DNA of 64,000 nucleotides. Source: Clostridium aciditolerans. GTDB lineage: Bacteria > Bacillota > Clostridia > Clostridiales > Clostridiaceae. The stretch lies in contig NZ_JAEEGB010000002.1 in the NCBI RefSeq assembly GCF_016316925.1, forward strand, positions 1 to 64,000, written 5' to 3'. The notes under the pieces were generated by a model. That model made no database searches. It saw only the letters and a list, made by a program, of their open reading frames with translations, and had not been told where the DNA came from. A program made the translations under genes and the position numbers. This document shows positions 7,874 to 17,726 of this stretch, one piece after another. The first letter of the stretch is position 1. Each line of letters opens with the position of its first letter.

Positions 7874-8096
7874 CCGATGACTACCCGCTCTAATACCCCT
7901 CGCACTCTGTGAAAGCGATTCGCACCAAATTGGAGATTTGGGCTCTCTGCTTTTCTCAAAGAGGGGGTAAATAGCGGCTACGTCCCTGGATTCGTTCAAC
8001 TAAGAATCAGATGGGGGTTAAATGCCCGAATGGCATTTAACGGGCAAAGCCCAGGGTCGTAGACGAAACCCTATCTGATTCAAGTTTTCACTTCAT
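7874..8096 (+). repeat. Structured repeat family 1, copy 3 (most diverged)
   Basis: Preceded by TTTAT (7869-7873). Stem 1 has TACCCCTC against GAGGGGGTA where other copies have TACTCCC/GGGAGTA, a compensated change. Stem 2 is GAATCAGATGGGG with CCCTATCTGATTC, again changed on both sides. The inner TTAAATGCC/GGCATTTAA and GGGC/GCCC hairpins are kept. The right end reads TTCAT instead of TTTAT and ends about 20 bp before the GNAT start codon at 8118. Confidence 0.8.
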
Positions 8097-8117
8097 ATCA
8101 TGAGAGGAGGAGATATA

Positions 8118-8570
8118 ATGAGTAAAAATGATATCTCTATACAAAAGGCTCAAAAAGAGGACTATGATGAACTACGCAAGATTTTTTTAAAAACAAGACA
8201 GGAAAATTTTAATTGGATGGAATATGACAGTATAAAGCTAGAAGATTTTGATAGTAGCACGGAAGGTGAGTTAATATTAACAGCAAAAATAGGTAATGAC
8301 ATTGCCGGGTTTGTTTCAATTTGGGAAGAAGATAAATTTATTCACAATTTATTTGTTTCATCAAATTTTAAAAGGTGTGGAGTAGGCAAAGCATTGATAG
8401 ATCAGTCTGTAAAAGAAGTGGGATTACCATTAACATTGAAGTGCGTGAGAGCAAATGTAAATGCTTTAAATTTTTATTTATCTCAAGGGTGGACAATCGA
8501 GGAAGAAGTTATAGAAAATGAACCTTATTATTTAATGAAATATGAAGATATAAGTGTATTAGAAAAGTAA
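8118..8570 (+). CDS. GNAT family N-acetyltransferase
   Basis: A 150-residue single-domain GNAT. The acetyl-CoA loop KRCGVGKAL lies at about residues 85-93, following the strand FIHNLFVSS. The C-terminal RANVNALNFYLSQGWTIEEEVIE is motif B. The N-terminal part (IQKAQKEDYDELRKIFLKTRQENFNW) resembles the family alpha-1/alpha-2 region. The ATG at 8118 is chosen because GAGGAGG precedes it; an in-frame ATG at 8100 overlaps the ribosome site. The substrate is unknown. The gene lies directly behind repeat copy 3. Confidence 0.83.
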   Translation: MSKNDISIQKAQKEDYDELRKIFLKTRQENFNWMEYDSIKLEDFDSSTEGELILTAKIGNDIAGFVSIWEEDKFIHNLFVSSNFKRCGVGKALIDQSVKEVGLPLTLKCVRANVNALNFYLSQGWTIEEEVIENEPYYLMKYEDISVLEK

Positions 8571-8681
8571 TCATGACAGGCAGTTCTATTAAGTAGTAAC
8601 TTTCTATCAGATAAAGTGTTTAATTTAGTTTAATGTGGGTATAATCTAATATGTGAGTATATTTTGATTCCCCCAAAATAT

Positions 8682-8742
8682 AAGGACCGATAGTTTATCT
8701 ATCGGTCTTTTTATTACAAAACCCCTGGTTAGACCAGGGGTT
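8682..8742. terminator. Back-to-back terminators
   Basis: A 12-bp stem (8682-8693 / 8699-8710, loop TTTAT) followed by Ts terminates the GNAT gene. A second 10-bp stem (8720-8729 / 8733-8742) reads into TTTTGT on the minus strand and suits the convergent LysM-GH18 gene. Confidence 0.8.
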
Positions 8743-8767
8743 AAGTAAAGCTTTTAGCTATGGAAAA

Positions 8768-10051
8768 TTATCGTTTCACTACATCAAAGTTATTCTCGAT
8801 AAGCAGCCAGTTTTGTGGGAATGGAATTCCTAATTTCCAATAGCTTACACCTCTAAGGTTTAATTCCTTTACTAGATCAAATTTTGCTTGAATAGATCGA
8901 GCATCTTCAAACCATACTGTATGACGTTTTCCAGCTTCATCTGTATAGTCAAAATGAGGAGCTTGTGCTGTAGTATCATAGCTTATTGGTACATTATGGT
9001 TTGCTGCTAATAAAATTGCATCTTGAGGGCTCACTGCCCTTGCAGTACTTCCAGGTACAAAAGGAAGCGTCCAATCATATCCGTACAAGTTTTGTCCCAT
9101 CATAATTTTAGAAGAAGGCATTTCTGTTAAAGCATATTCAATAACTTGCCTAACTTGAGGCAGTGGAGAGACAGGCATTGCCGGGCCGCCGCTGTAGCCC
9201 CATTCGTAGGTCATTAGGACAACAAAATCTGCAATTTGACCATGGGCTCTATAGTCATGGGCTTCATACCATTCACCTGCTTGGGTGGCACTTGTTTTTG
9301 GTGCTAAGGCTGTAGACATTAAGAAGCCCTCAGCACTCAATCTTGCTTTAGCCTTTCTCAGGAAGGCGTTATAGTTTTCTCTTAGTTCACGAGGCAAATG
9401 CTCCATATCAAAATGTATATCTCTAAAGTTAAGTCGTTTAGCTGTGGCGATGATATTGTCAAGTAGAGTATTTTGTAATTGCGGATTTGTTAGAATAAGT
9501 CTTCCAAGTTCTGTACTGAATTGTCCTCCTTCAAGATTGGTAACTGCCATCAATAGAACTGCACCGCTATTATCTGCAATTTGTCTAAAATTGTTTAGCG
9601 GAGGCTCTTTTAAGGTTCCATCTCTCTGAATCTGGAAGCTAAAAGGTGCTAAGTAGGTCAAGTGTGGCGCTGCACTTCGGGCGGATTGTTCCAATTCAGG
9701 CGAAACTTTTCCAGCTATTGGTTCGACGTATGCATTTATTTCTGCGCTTCTTCTCGGTTGCGGAGGAATATACAACCTAAGTCCAACGGGGAGTTGCATA
9801 TTTGGTGAAATTCCATTGACTCTCGCAAGTGTTTGATAGTTCATTCCGAAGTTCCTCGCAATACTGTATAAGCTGTCTCCTGGTTGAACCCAATAGAAGC
9901 TTCCCACAATAGGAATTACCAGTGCCTGACCCACCACTAGCTGATTAGGATTTGGAAGTTCATTTGCGCCTGCAATTGCGCCAATCGTCGAATTATACAT
10001 TTGTGCAATGTCAAATATGGACTGTCCTGGTTGAACAACATGAATTTGCAT
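8768..10051 (-). CDS. LysM-GH18 hydrolase, YaaH/SleL-like spore cortex enzyme
   Basis: A 427-residue protein with two LysM peptidoglycan-binding repeats (about residues 2-47 and 52-97, each HVVQPGQS/YWVQPGDS-like) and a glycoside hydrolase 18 barrel (about 105-425). The active-site strand is FRDIHFDMEHL, with the presumed acid glutamate E217 and assisting D215. It has no signal peptide, which is usual for SleL/YaaH because these proteins are assembled in the developing spore. They cleave cortex muropeptides as N-acetylglucosaminidases during germination. A decayed homologue lies at 59513-59880. Arginine CGN codons are more frequent than in neighbours. Monocistronic and flanked by terminators. 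Confidence 0.88.
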   Translation of the reverse strand: MQIHVVQPGQSIFDIAQMYNSTIGAIAGANELPNPNQLVVGQALVIPIVGSFYWVQPGDSLYSIARNFGMNYQTLARVNGISPNMQLPVGLRLYIPPQPRRSAEINAYVEPIAGKVSPELEQSARSAAPHLTYLAPFSFQIQRDGTLKEPPLNNFRQIADNSGAVLLMAVTNLEGGQFSTELGRLILTNPQLQNTLLDNIIATAKRLNFRDIHFDMEHLPRELRENYNAFLRKAKARLSAEGFLMSTALAPKTSATQAGEWYEAHDYRAHGQIADFVVLMTYEWGYSGGPAMPVSPLPQVRQVIEYALTEMPSSKIMMGQNLYGYDWTLPFVPGSTARAVSPQDAILLAANHNVPISYDTTAQAPHFDYTDEAGKRHTVWFEDARSIQAKFDLVKELNLRGVSYWKLGIPFPQNWLLIENNFDVVKR

Positions 10052-10332
10052 AATTTCTCCTTTTACTTATGAATTTATCCATTATTATTGTATGAATTAG
10101 AAGGAGAAGAGTGTCATTTTTCTAATAGCTATTATATCAAATTTTTGATCTTTTATTAATTTGAATTCCAGTATAAAGGATTGCTAAAAGAGATAAAGTA
10201 AAAAGCTCGAATCTCACTAAGGCTGAGTCTATAGTTTTTAATTAAGATGAAGAATCATATATGTTATAATACTCTTAGACTTTACGCAAATGCTACAAGT
10301 ATAAACAGTTAACTACTTACTAAGGAGAACAT

Positions 10333-13326
10333 ATGAAACCTTACAGTATATTAAATAACGTAATATTTTTAGATATAGAAACCACTGGCACTGATGACAA
10401 AATTATAAAGATCTGTGCTGTTAAAATAAAAGATAATGTTGTTACAAAGTTTAGCACTTTAGTTAATCCAAATAGATTAGTAGCGCTAAGTATTTCTGAT
10501 CTTTTGAGAGGAGTTACTCAAAAAGAACTAGACAGTGCTCCGCAGTTAAAAGATGGAATTAGGAAACTATTACTCTTTATTGAAGACCTTCCATTAGTAT
10601 GTCATAATAAAGCCTTTGAAGGAAGTATTCTTAATATAGATAATGAGTTTTTAGATTTAATAGAACTTTTTGCCATTCTTTTTCCAGAGCTTACAGAGTT
10701 TAATCTTCAATATTTATTAAAGAAGTTTATTCATAATTACAAAGAGGAAAATTGTAGAGCTCTTAGTTATGCAGAAGATATAATAATGATGCTTAATTAT
10801 GCAATAAGCAGCTTTTACTATGAAAATGGGTACTCGCTGCCTATGAGCATTACGGAACTAGAAGCATGGAATTGGTATAAGCATCTTATAAAGATAAATA
10901 TGGGGGATGTAAAATACTTCATAGAGAATAAACATATTGAACTCCAAAAGAAAGTTACTGAGCCATATCCTGTTTTTGCACTGAAAGATTATGAAAAACT
11001 TTTTGAGCATGAAGAGATTTGGAGAAGAAATGGAAGGAGCTATACCTTAAGACCACAGCAGAGAGATGCATCAAAATTTATAAAAGAAGGTCTAGAAAAA
11101 GGCAGGATTACAATAATGGAAGCACCAACGGGATTAGGAAAAAGCATGGCTTATTTGCTTCCTGCTTCCATATATACATATATTAAAGAAGAAAAAGTTA
11201 TTATATCTACTAATACAAAGGGATTACAAAACCAGCTGGTAGAGAAGGACATCCCTAATCTTTTAGAAGCATTAAATATAAAAAGAGATATAAGCTATAC
11301 TTTAATAAAAGGGAAAAGTAATTATCTCTGCTTTGACAGGTTTGGGGAGATAGAATATCTCAATGATATGAGAACTCTTATTGGTTATGTTTATTTAAAA
11401 AGGCTTATACTAGAAAAGGGCATTGGAGATCTAGAAGAAATAAGCCCTATTATAAGAGAAAAGTTTAATTTAGATTTCTTGATAAATCAGTGTAATTGCG
11501 ATTCAGAACTTTGCGATGTGGGAGTCTGCAAATATAAAGATCGGTGCTACTATGCATCAAAGGTTGAGGCGTTAAAGGAGTCTCAGCTTATTGTTGTTAA
11601 TCATTCCTTATTATTAAAGTGGCCCTATAAAAGTATTGTTCCTCTTGAAAATATTGTGGTGGACGAAGCTCACAATCTCACTCAGGAAGCCTATGATGCT
11701 TTTGAAAGCACTCTAGTTTCCCATGAGTTTGAAAGATATATAAAAGAGATATATAGCAGCGCGGAAAAAAACGGGTATCTATATTATTTATCAAGAAGAA
11801 CTAAAAAGGATACTTTGCCTCTAAGCGAGATAGAATCAGAGATAGAGCAGTGTATAAATCAAATTGCAAATATTAAAGCTGCCTTTGAAAACTATGTATC
11901 GGAAAGTGGAATAAGCAAGGATTACAATATTAAGGAGCATTTAAACAAAAGCAATCCTAAGATAGCAGGTGTAATAAAATATTTAGAATATCTTAAAGAG
12001 AATTTAGGTAGCTTAAATATAAATTTAGAAAAGGCGGTTTCTGTTCTAAAGGAAATATCTACTCTTGAAAAAGATAAACGGCTTAAAATATTAATAGAAA
12101 AAGTGGAAGTTATAAATAGCTATAGTAGATTATTAGAGGATGTAATAATTCAAAGTGAAGAAGGTTATTGTTTTTACTTTGAAGTAGATAAATACTTTAA
12201 ATGGTGGAAGATATCCAGCATACCTTTAGATGTATCCGGTGCTTTTTATGAAAAAGTTCTAAGCGGAGCCAAGAGCTGTCTTTTTGTATCTGCAACTTTA
12301 AGTACAGATAATGGCTACAATAGTTTAAAAAACACCCTGGGAATAAATATTGCAAAGTCTCAAAATAAAGAAATAGTAGAGGTTCCTCCTATAAAACCTG
12401 TCTTTGACTATAAAGGTAAGAGTGCAATATATGCTATTGAGAATATCGATCCTAATAATACAGATACTTTTTCAGAAGAAATGAAAAAGTTTGTTATTGA
12501 GCTTTTATCTAATGTTGAAGGTAATATTATTATTCTATTTACAAGCAGAAAAAGGCTTGAGGCCTTTAAAGAAGAGGCTTTAGAAAATTTTAAGGCTTTA
12601 GGAGTAAGCGTTGTAGAGGGTAAAAAAGATATAGAAAAATTGAGATCCAGAGAGGAAAGATATATTCTGCTAGGTTCAAAGGGATATTTTGAAGGAATAG
12701 ATATTCCAGGGGACACCATGACCACAGTGATTTTAGATAAAGTGCCTAATATCAATAGTAAGGAGCCTTTTTATAAGTCTTTAATAGAAAATCAAGTTGA
12801 AAGAGGGAAAAACTATTGGCAGGCTTATGCAAAGGTGAATTTTCCAATTGTATCTATAGATTTGAAGCAGATTTACGGAAGAATTATAAGAACCGAATAT
12901 GATTATGGTTCATTATTTATTATGAGTAAATTTGAGAGCAATAATTCCACAGTAAAAAAGCTTGAAAATCAGCTTCATGGAGTCTCTATTATAAGAAAAG
13001 ATGGAGATGAACTCTTTAGAGATTTAAAGATGAGGGTGGCAAGGTGGAAACAGATAAATCTCTATAAGATAATGAAGGAAGTTAAGCATTCTTTAAAGAA
13101 AGCTATTTCAGAGAAAAAGATGCTTCAGAAGACTATGACATTTAAGGAAATTGAGGAGTTTATAAATGAATTTATGTCCTTAGAGTATAGCAAAAGAAAT
13201 TTAAAGTACGATGTAAATATTTATTTAGTTAATGGAGTAAACATTTATATTAATGGTGAAATATTAAAGTTAAATGCAGCAAATAGAAGTAAAATAACTC
13301 AGTATTTTAAAGATATTACAATGTAA
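10333..13326 (+). CDS. DinG-type helicase with N-terminal exonuclease-fold domain
   Basis: A 997-residue protein. Residues 1-160 have the DnaQ-like DEDDh fold with Exo I DIETTG (D14, E16). The other motifs are altered: CHNKAFEG has Glu at 96 where Asp is expected, and NCRALSYAED has Cys at 141 for His and Tyr at 146 for Asp. The rest is an XPD/DinG superfamily 2 helicase: Walker A APTGLGKSMAYLLP (about 263), the Fe-S cysteine region around CNCDSELCDVGVCKYKDRC (about 386-405), DEAH-box VVDEAHN (about 441), and C-terminal motifs GSKGYFEGIDIPGD and IYGRIIRTEYDYG. It unwinds DNA 5'-3' in repair. The exonuclease activity is doubtful. Ribosome site AAGGAG. Confidence 0.88.
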   Translation: MKPYSILNNVIFLDIETTGTDDKIIKICAVKIKDNVVTKFSTLVNPNRLVALSISDLLRGVTQKELDSAPQLKDGIRKLLLFIEDLPLVCHNKAFEGSILNIDNEFLDLIELFAILFPELTEFNLQYLLKKFIHNYKEENCRALSYAEDIIMMLNYAISSFYYENGYSLPMSITELEAWNWYKHLIKINMGDVKYFIENKHIELQKKVTEPYPVFALKDYEKLFEHEEIWRRNGRSYTLRPQQRDASKFIKEGLEKGRITIMEAPTGLGKSMAYLLPASIYTYIKEEKVIISTNTKGLQNQLVEKDIPNLLEALNIKRDISYTLIKGKSNYLCFDRFGEIEYLNDMRTLIGYVYLKRLILEKGIGDLEEISPIIREKFNLDFLINQCNCDSELCDVGVCKYKDRCYYASKVEALKESQLIVVNHSLLLKWPYKSIVPLENIVVDEAHNLTQEAYDAFESTLVSHEFERYIKEIYSSAEKNGYLYYLSRRTKKDTLPLSEIESEIEQCINQIANIKAAFENYVSESGISKDYNIKEHLNKSNPKIAGVIKYLEYLKENLGSLNINLEKAVSVLKEISTLEKDKRLKILIEKVEVINSYSRLLEDVIIQSEEGYCFYFEVDKYFKWWKISSIPLDVSGAFYEKVLSGAKSCLFVSATLSTDNGYNSLKNTLGINIAKSQNKEIVEVPPIKPVFDYKGKSAIYAIENIDPNNTDTFSEEMKKFVIELLSNVEGNIIILFTSRKRLEAFKEEALENFKALGVSVVEGKKDIEKLRSREERYILLGSKGYFEGIDIPGDTMTTVILDKVPNINSKEPFYKSLIENQVERGKNYWQAYAKVNFPIVSIDLKQIYGRIIRTEYDYGSLFIMSKFESNNSTVKKLENQLHGVSIIRKDGDELFRDLKMRVARWKQINLYKIMKEVKHSLKKAISEKKMLQKTMTFKEIEEFINEFMSLEYSKRNLKYDVNIYLVNGVNIYINGEILKLNAANRSKITQYFKDITM

Positions 13327-13390
13327 TTCTTTTTATTGTGAACTATAAAAGGTTTGATACTATTAGTAACAGAATTTACTAGGTAAAGTT

Positions 13391-13418
13391 ACCCCCTATG
13401 TTCTAAAACATAGGGGGT
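13391..13418. terminator. Hairpin terminator between convergent genes
   Basis: A 12-bp stem with loop CTAA sits between the helicase and aminotransferase genes. The outer side lacks a strong T run, so efficiency is uncertain. Confidence 0.6.
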
Positions 13419-13441
13419 TGTAAGTGATCTTACTACAAATT

Positions 13442-14755
13442 TTAGCGTTGAGCCTCATACTGTCTTAAAAGCTTAATGAATAACTCAGGAACCTTTTCCA
13501 TGTTCTCTGGAGATTCAATAAATGCAATACGGAATTGAGTGCTTCCTGGATTAGGTTCACCTGATTTAATATCATAGAAGCCTTTCAAAGGTGCTACTAG
13601 AAGAGTTGTATCTACTCCGTTGTAATTCACTGAGCCTTTTTGTGCACAGTACAAAACAAAGTCGATAGAATCAAATCCTGGTTTTACAACATTTCTAACG
13701 TCAATTACTGAGTATATAGATGCATCAGGGCTTGAAACAATAAGACCAGGTTCTAGTTCCTTCATACCGTCATATAATTTAAACATGATTTCTTTGTAAT
13801 AGTTACGAAGGCCTTTGCACCATTCAGCAATGCTTTCCTTGCTTTCATGAGCTAGTGCTCCGAATATATGCTGACCGATTACATTAGCACAGAGATTTGC
13901 AGTATATTCAGCTACTGATTGAGTATGATACTCTGCATTATCAGTGATGACAGCTCCGATTCTTAAACCGCAAGCATTCCATACCTTTGATGCAGTCTCG
14001 ATACTTATTCTTCTGCCTTCTATTCCAGGTACATCTGCATCAGAGAGTCCCCAGATGCTTACTAGATCAGTATTTTCATCATAATACAGTTCACGATAAG
14101 CCTCGTCGCTAACCATCCACATATTATATTTTACGCATAGTTTAGCAAGCTCTTTAAGAGCTGGATAATCATAGAGCTGACCTGTAGGATTGTCGTAAGG
14201 TATTACAAGAAGCGCTCCAGGATTATGCTCTTTAATAATTTCTTCAATTTTATCTAATTCTGGAAGACTAAACTTTCCGTCTTCACCTAAGTTACGTTTA
14301 ACTGTAACAGTTTTACGTCCAATTCTTTCTGCAAAAGAAATATAATTTGTGTAGGCTGGGTCAATCATCATAAGAGGTCTGTCCCCAGTGCCTGCGTCTC
14401 CGCAAACGCCAAGTAGTAACAGCTCCATACCACTGGATCCACCATCAGTTACTTGAACATGCAATTTGCTAGTATCAAAACCTTCGCACTTAAGAATGTT
14501 TTTAAAAGCATCCTGAGCCTCAGCTACACCAGCAGTGCCTGAATATCTTATAACACCCTTTGCAAATGGGCTTTCAGGTGCATTCAATGCAAACATTCTT
14601 TTTTGCATAGCAGGATTTGTTGGAAGTGAAACGTTTCCAATTGCTACATTAATTAATGCAGGCTTCTCTTTACGTTCAGCAAATCTCATTTGACCAAGTC
14701 TTACGTCTGATGGCATTCTTTTTTTGAAATGATTTGATAGTACTGGTTTATTCAT
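13442..14755 (-). CDS. PLP-dependent class I/II aminotransferase
   Basis: A 437-residue fold-type I aminotransferase. Visible elements are the N-terminal LINVAIGNVSLPTNPAM, TDGGSSGMELLLLG for the PLP phosphate side, DPAYTNYISFAERIG, IPYDNPTGQLYD, SDEAYRELYYD, and ETASKVWNACGLRIGA with the Schiff-base lysine. The C-terminal FRIAFIESPENMEKV carries the carboxylate-binding arginine. The substrate is not readable from sequence; aspartate, alanine or another amino acid is likely. It is divergent across a 1.1-kb spacer from an amino acid permease (15887), so the two may serve uptake and first-step catabolism of the same amino acid. GGGGAGGT precedes the ATG. Confidence 0.87.
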   Translation of the reverse strand: MNKPVLSNHFKKRMPSDVRLGQMRFAERKEKPALINVAIGNVSLPTNPAMQKRMFALNAPESPFAKGVIRYSGTAGVAEAQDAFKNILKCEGFDTSKLHVQVTDGGSSGMELLLLGVCGDAGTGDRPLMMIDPAYTNYISFAERIGRKTVTVKRNLGEDGKFSLPELDKIEEIIKEHNPGALLVIPYDNPTGQLYDYPALKELAKLCVKYNMWMVSDEAYRELYYDENTDLVSIWGLSDADVPGIEGRRISIETASKVWNACGLRIGAVITDNAEYHTQSVAEYTANLCANVIGQHIFGALAHESKESIAEWCKGLRNYYKEIMFKLYDGMKELEPGLIVSSPDASIYSVIDVRNVVKPGFDSIDFVLYCAQKGSVNYNGVDTTLLVAPLKGFYDIKSGEPNPGSTQFRIAFIESPENMEKVPELFIKLLRQYEAQR

Positions 14756-15886
14756 TTATAAAATACCTCCCCAAAAATGTAATTTGTAATAAGTGTGCAG
14801 CATTTATCGGATAAATTCATTCTCAGTAGACATTCCAGAATAATTAATTTTTATGTCTGTGTTATCTACAGATACACCGTCTAGATTGATGTTTAATTAT
14901 TTACACTGATTATAGTATAAGTATTTAAGTTTTAAAACTATTTTAATAAAATTGCATAAAATTTAATATTGTTTGGGTTTTTTATTAAAATAATTAATAT
15001 AAATCAAGCTTTAGTGAATATGAAAAATAATAATTTTATGTAAAAATTGTTTAATACATTAATTTTCACAATTGTATAAGTTATTTTTTAAAGCATCTTT
15101 TCTTAATACCAAATACAATGCAGCTTAAAAAAGCAGACACAAGATTGAATGATTCTTGTATCTGCTTTTTTATTATAAATGGATTTAGATTTTGCATATT
15201 TAAATTCAAATTTTGTGAAGGAACTGAATGACAAATTCAATAGCTTCAATGTAAAAATATGGAATTAGACTTTGGTATATTATCAAAATTTATCATAATA
15301 ATAACAAGATTCGTGACAATATGAAGTTTTTATTACTTAATATATCAAAATATAGAGTTGTTTAGAAAGCCCTTTCTTAATTCTTGTACAAAAAAATGCC
15401 CCAAAATCTGTCTGTATAAGCAGAGGTATTGATAAAAATAAATTATTTATTTTTCTAAATGAATTTTTACATCCAATTTAAAAAAATAAATGTTTTAGAG
15501 AGTAGGAGTAAAAGTATATAGATTTTCGACATAATTGTATAAAAGTTGATATTATTTTATAATTTGCATGATTATTGACAATACTGAAATAATTATATAA
15601 AATGAAGAAAGAATATTTTTAAAATTGCATAATTTAAAAAGCAAGAAATGAAAAAACAGACAATTAACTTAAATTTGAATATTATTAAAAATAGAATTAT
15701 TTTCTTTGACAAAAGTTTTAATTCGTTCATAAAGGGTAATTCACAATATATATTTTTAGGTATTATGATATATATTTAATAGTGATTGTGAGAGATCCTT
15801 TTTGATATAGCTTGAAAAATCTAGAATCATAAAGGGTTTAGGATTTTGCAAGCATCTAATTTTTTTTATAAGAAAGGGGTAGTAAA
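14756..15886. other. Long AT-rich divergent spacer
   Basis: There are 1131 bases without a credible gene. It contains a terminator-like hairpin (15127-15171), a possible promoter TTGACA at 15575-15580 with a TATA-rich -10 at about 15596, and an interrupted dyad CACAAT...ATTGTG at about 15743-15790 some 100 bp before the permease. The length suggests a small RNA or long leaders, but I see no known riboswitch consensus. Confidence 0.5.
15127..15171 (+). terminator. Orphan rho-independent terminator
   Basis: A stem AAAAAAGCAGA-ACAAGA pairs with TCTTGT-TCTGCTTTTTT (one mismatch, 9-nt loop) and ends in a T run. It lies inside the long spacer, with no gene ending nearby on either strand. It implies a short transcript that starts upstream in the spacer, or attenuation. 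Confidence 0.6.
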
Positions 15887-17281
15887 ATGAGCAGTGAAGT
15901 TCAAACTCAAACAGGCGAAAGCCTAGAACGTGGTCTTGAAGAAAGACACATTAAAATGATGGCAATCGGTGGAGCTATCGGAGTTGGTTTGTTCCTTGGA
16001 TCAGCAACAGCTATTCAGGCCGCAGGTCCAGCTATATTGCTTACCTATGCCGTTGCAGGAGTAATTATATTTTTTATCATGCGTGCCCTTGGGGAAATGG
16101 CAGTTGAACATCCAGTTGCAGGGTCTTTTAGTGCATATGCAAACGATTACGTAAGTCCTCTTGCAGGATATCTAACAGGGTGGACATACTGGATAATGTG
16201 GGTTGTAACTTGTATGGCAGAAGTTACAGCAGTAGGTATTTACATAAACTTCTGGTTTCCAAATGTACCACAGTGGGTGTCAGCACTTATTGCTGTTTGT
16301 ATACTTACTGTTGTAAACTTAACTGCAGCAAAAGCATTTGGAGAAATCGAATTCTGGTTTGCACTTATAAAAGTTGTTACAATAATTGCTATGATTGCAA
16401 TAGGTATAGCTATGATAGCATTTGGTTTGGGCAATAAAGGGGTACCAATTGGTATTTCAAACCTGACTGCTCACGGTGGTTTCTTCCCTAAAGGAATCAT
16501 GGGTCCTATATCAACATTGACTATGGTTTCCTTTGCTTTCGTAGGAGTTGAGCTTATCGGTGTTACAGCTGGAGAAGCAAAAAATCCTGAAAAAGTAATA
16601 CCATCAGCTATAAACAGCGTTTTCGTGAGAATAATGATATTCTACATCGGTGCATTGTTTGTTATAATGTCACTTTATGCTTGGGACAGCATAGGAACTA
16701 CAGGAAGTCCATTCGTTCTTACATTCTCCAAACTTGGCATAGCTGCAGCAGCTGGTATCATAAACTTCGTTGTACTTACAGCAGCATCATCATCATGTAA
16801 CTCAGGTATATTCACAACTGGCCGTATGCTGTACAACCTTTCATTGCAAGGACAAGCACCTAAGTGCTTCTCAAAGCTTAGCAAAACTAACGTTCCTAAG
16901 AATGCAATACTTGCTTCAGTAGGATTTATGTTAATCGGAGTTATATTAAACTATGTTGCTCCTGGTAAAGCATTCACTTATGTTACAAGCGTAGGAACAT
17001 TTGCGGGAATATTTGCTTGGTTCATGATTGTTTACACTCAGATTAAATTCAGAAAGAGTCTTACACCTGAACAGGTTAAGAAATTGAGGTTCAAAACAGT
17101 ACTTTATCCAGCTTCAGGCATCATCACTATGATATTCCTAGTTGGCGTATTTGTTTCCATGTGCATGGGTGCAGATACAAGAATCCCAGCTTTAGTTGGA
17201 GTTGTATGGATAGTGGTTTTAGTTGCTGCTTGGTATGGAACTGGATTAAATAAAAAGAAAGCTACTAAACTGCTTAGCTAA
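15887..17281 (+). CDS. Amino acid permease, APC superfamily
   Basis: A 464-residue polytopic protein with about twelve hydrophobic helices. It begins with ERGLEERHIKMMAIGGAIGVGLFLGSATAI, the helix-1 unwound-loop signature of the AAT family (GABA, proline, D-Ala/Gly and similar permeases). Further hallmarks are ALGEMAVEHPVAGSFSAYA, SFAFVGVELIGVTAGEAKNPEKVIPSAI, and GIFTTGRMLYNLSLQGQAPKCF. These transporters are usually proton symporters in the cytoplasmic membrane. Substrate cannot be fixed from sequence. The strong ribosome site AGAAAGGGG precedes the ATG. The divergent aminotransferase is the natural functional partner. Confidence 0.88.
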   Translation: MSSEVQTQTGESLERGLEERHIKMMAIGGAIGVGLFLGSATAIQAAGPAILLTYAVAGVIIFFIMRALGEMAVEHPVAGSFSAYANDYVSPLAGYLTGWTYWIMWVVTCMAEVTAVGIYINFWFPNVPQWVSALIAVCILTVVNLTAAKAFGEIEFWFALIKVVTIIAMIAIGIAMIAFGLGNKGVPIGISNLTAHGGFFPKGIMGPISTLTMVSFAFVGVELIGVTAGEAKNPEKVIPSAINSVFVRIMIFYIGALFVIMSLYAWDSIGTTGSPFVLTFSKLGIAAAAGIINFVVLTAASSSCNSGIFTTGRMLYNLSLQGQAPKCFSKLSKTNVPKNAILASVGFMLIGVILNYVAPGKAFTYVTSVGTFAGIFAWFMIVYTQIKFRKSLTPEQVKKLRFKTVLYPASGIITMIFLVGVFVSMCMGADTRIPALVGVVWIVVLVAAWYGTGLNKKKATKLLS

Positions 17282-17344
17282 GCTGTTTGGTTACTATGCA
17301 ACTATATTGAATAAAGGTACTACCAATAATTAGTAGTTAAAAGA

Positions 17345-17390
17345 TAAATGGCTGTTTCAAAACTAAGTAATTAGCTTTGAAAGGGCCATT
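17345..17390 (+). terminator. Terminator after the permease
   Basis: An imperfect stem AAATGGC-TTTCAAA pairs with TTTGAAA-GGCCATTT, then a T-rich stretch, about 65 bp after the permease stop. Confidence 0.6.
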
Positions 17391-17598
17391 TTTAATTTCG
17401 TAACTACAAGTAACAGAATAAGAGGATTTGCAGGACAGAACTTGGCGTCCACGCAATTGTTCACTTTCTATGTAGGAGTGCCGATTGAAATTGAATAAAT
17501 ATTTTTTAAAATTTTTGAGCTACTTATTAAATTTATTCCTATTGAATATGAAGGAATGAAAAGTAAGTTATTAATCATGTCATGTATTCTAAGGATAA

Positions 17599-17724
17599 GA
17601 TAGGTATGAAACTTCTGTTAATATAGCAAAAGTATTAGGTACTTTTAAAGGAATATTTGTTGTAAATGGAGAAGATTATGAGGATGCACTTGCAGAAGCT
17701 CTAATTAAAGAGACAAGGGGGTAA
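17599..17724 (+). pseudogene. 3' remnant of an unrecognised gene
   Basis: A 41-codon open stretch starts right after a stop (17596) and has protein-like composition: RYETSVNIAKVLGTFKG, then FVVNGEDYEDALAEALIK. It has no start codon or ribosome site of its own. Another frame just upstream also looks coding (IEYEGMKSKLLIMSC at about 17535-17580), so a frameshifted, truncated gene is likely. I do not recognise the family. Its end (AAGGGGGTAA) supplies the ribosome site for the next gene. Confidence 0.45.
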
Positions 17725-17726
17725 AA

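Noticed and set aside
16180-16884. ORFs overlapping the amino acid permease in other frames
   Set aside because: Shadow frames without ribosome sites and with no protein-like motifs; the permease is intact across the interval.
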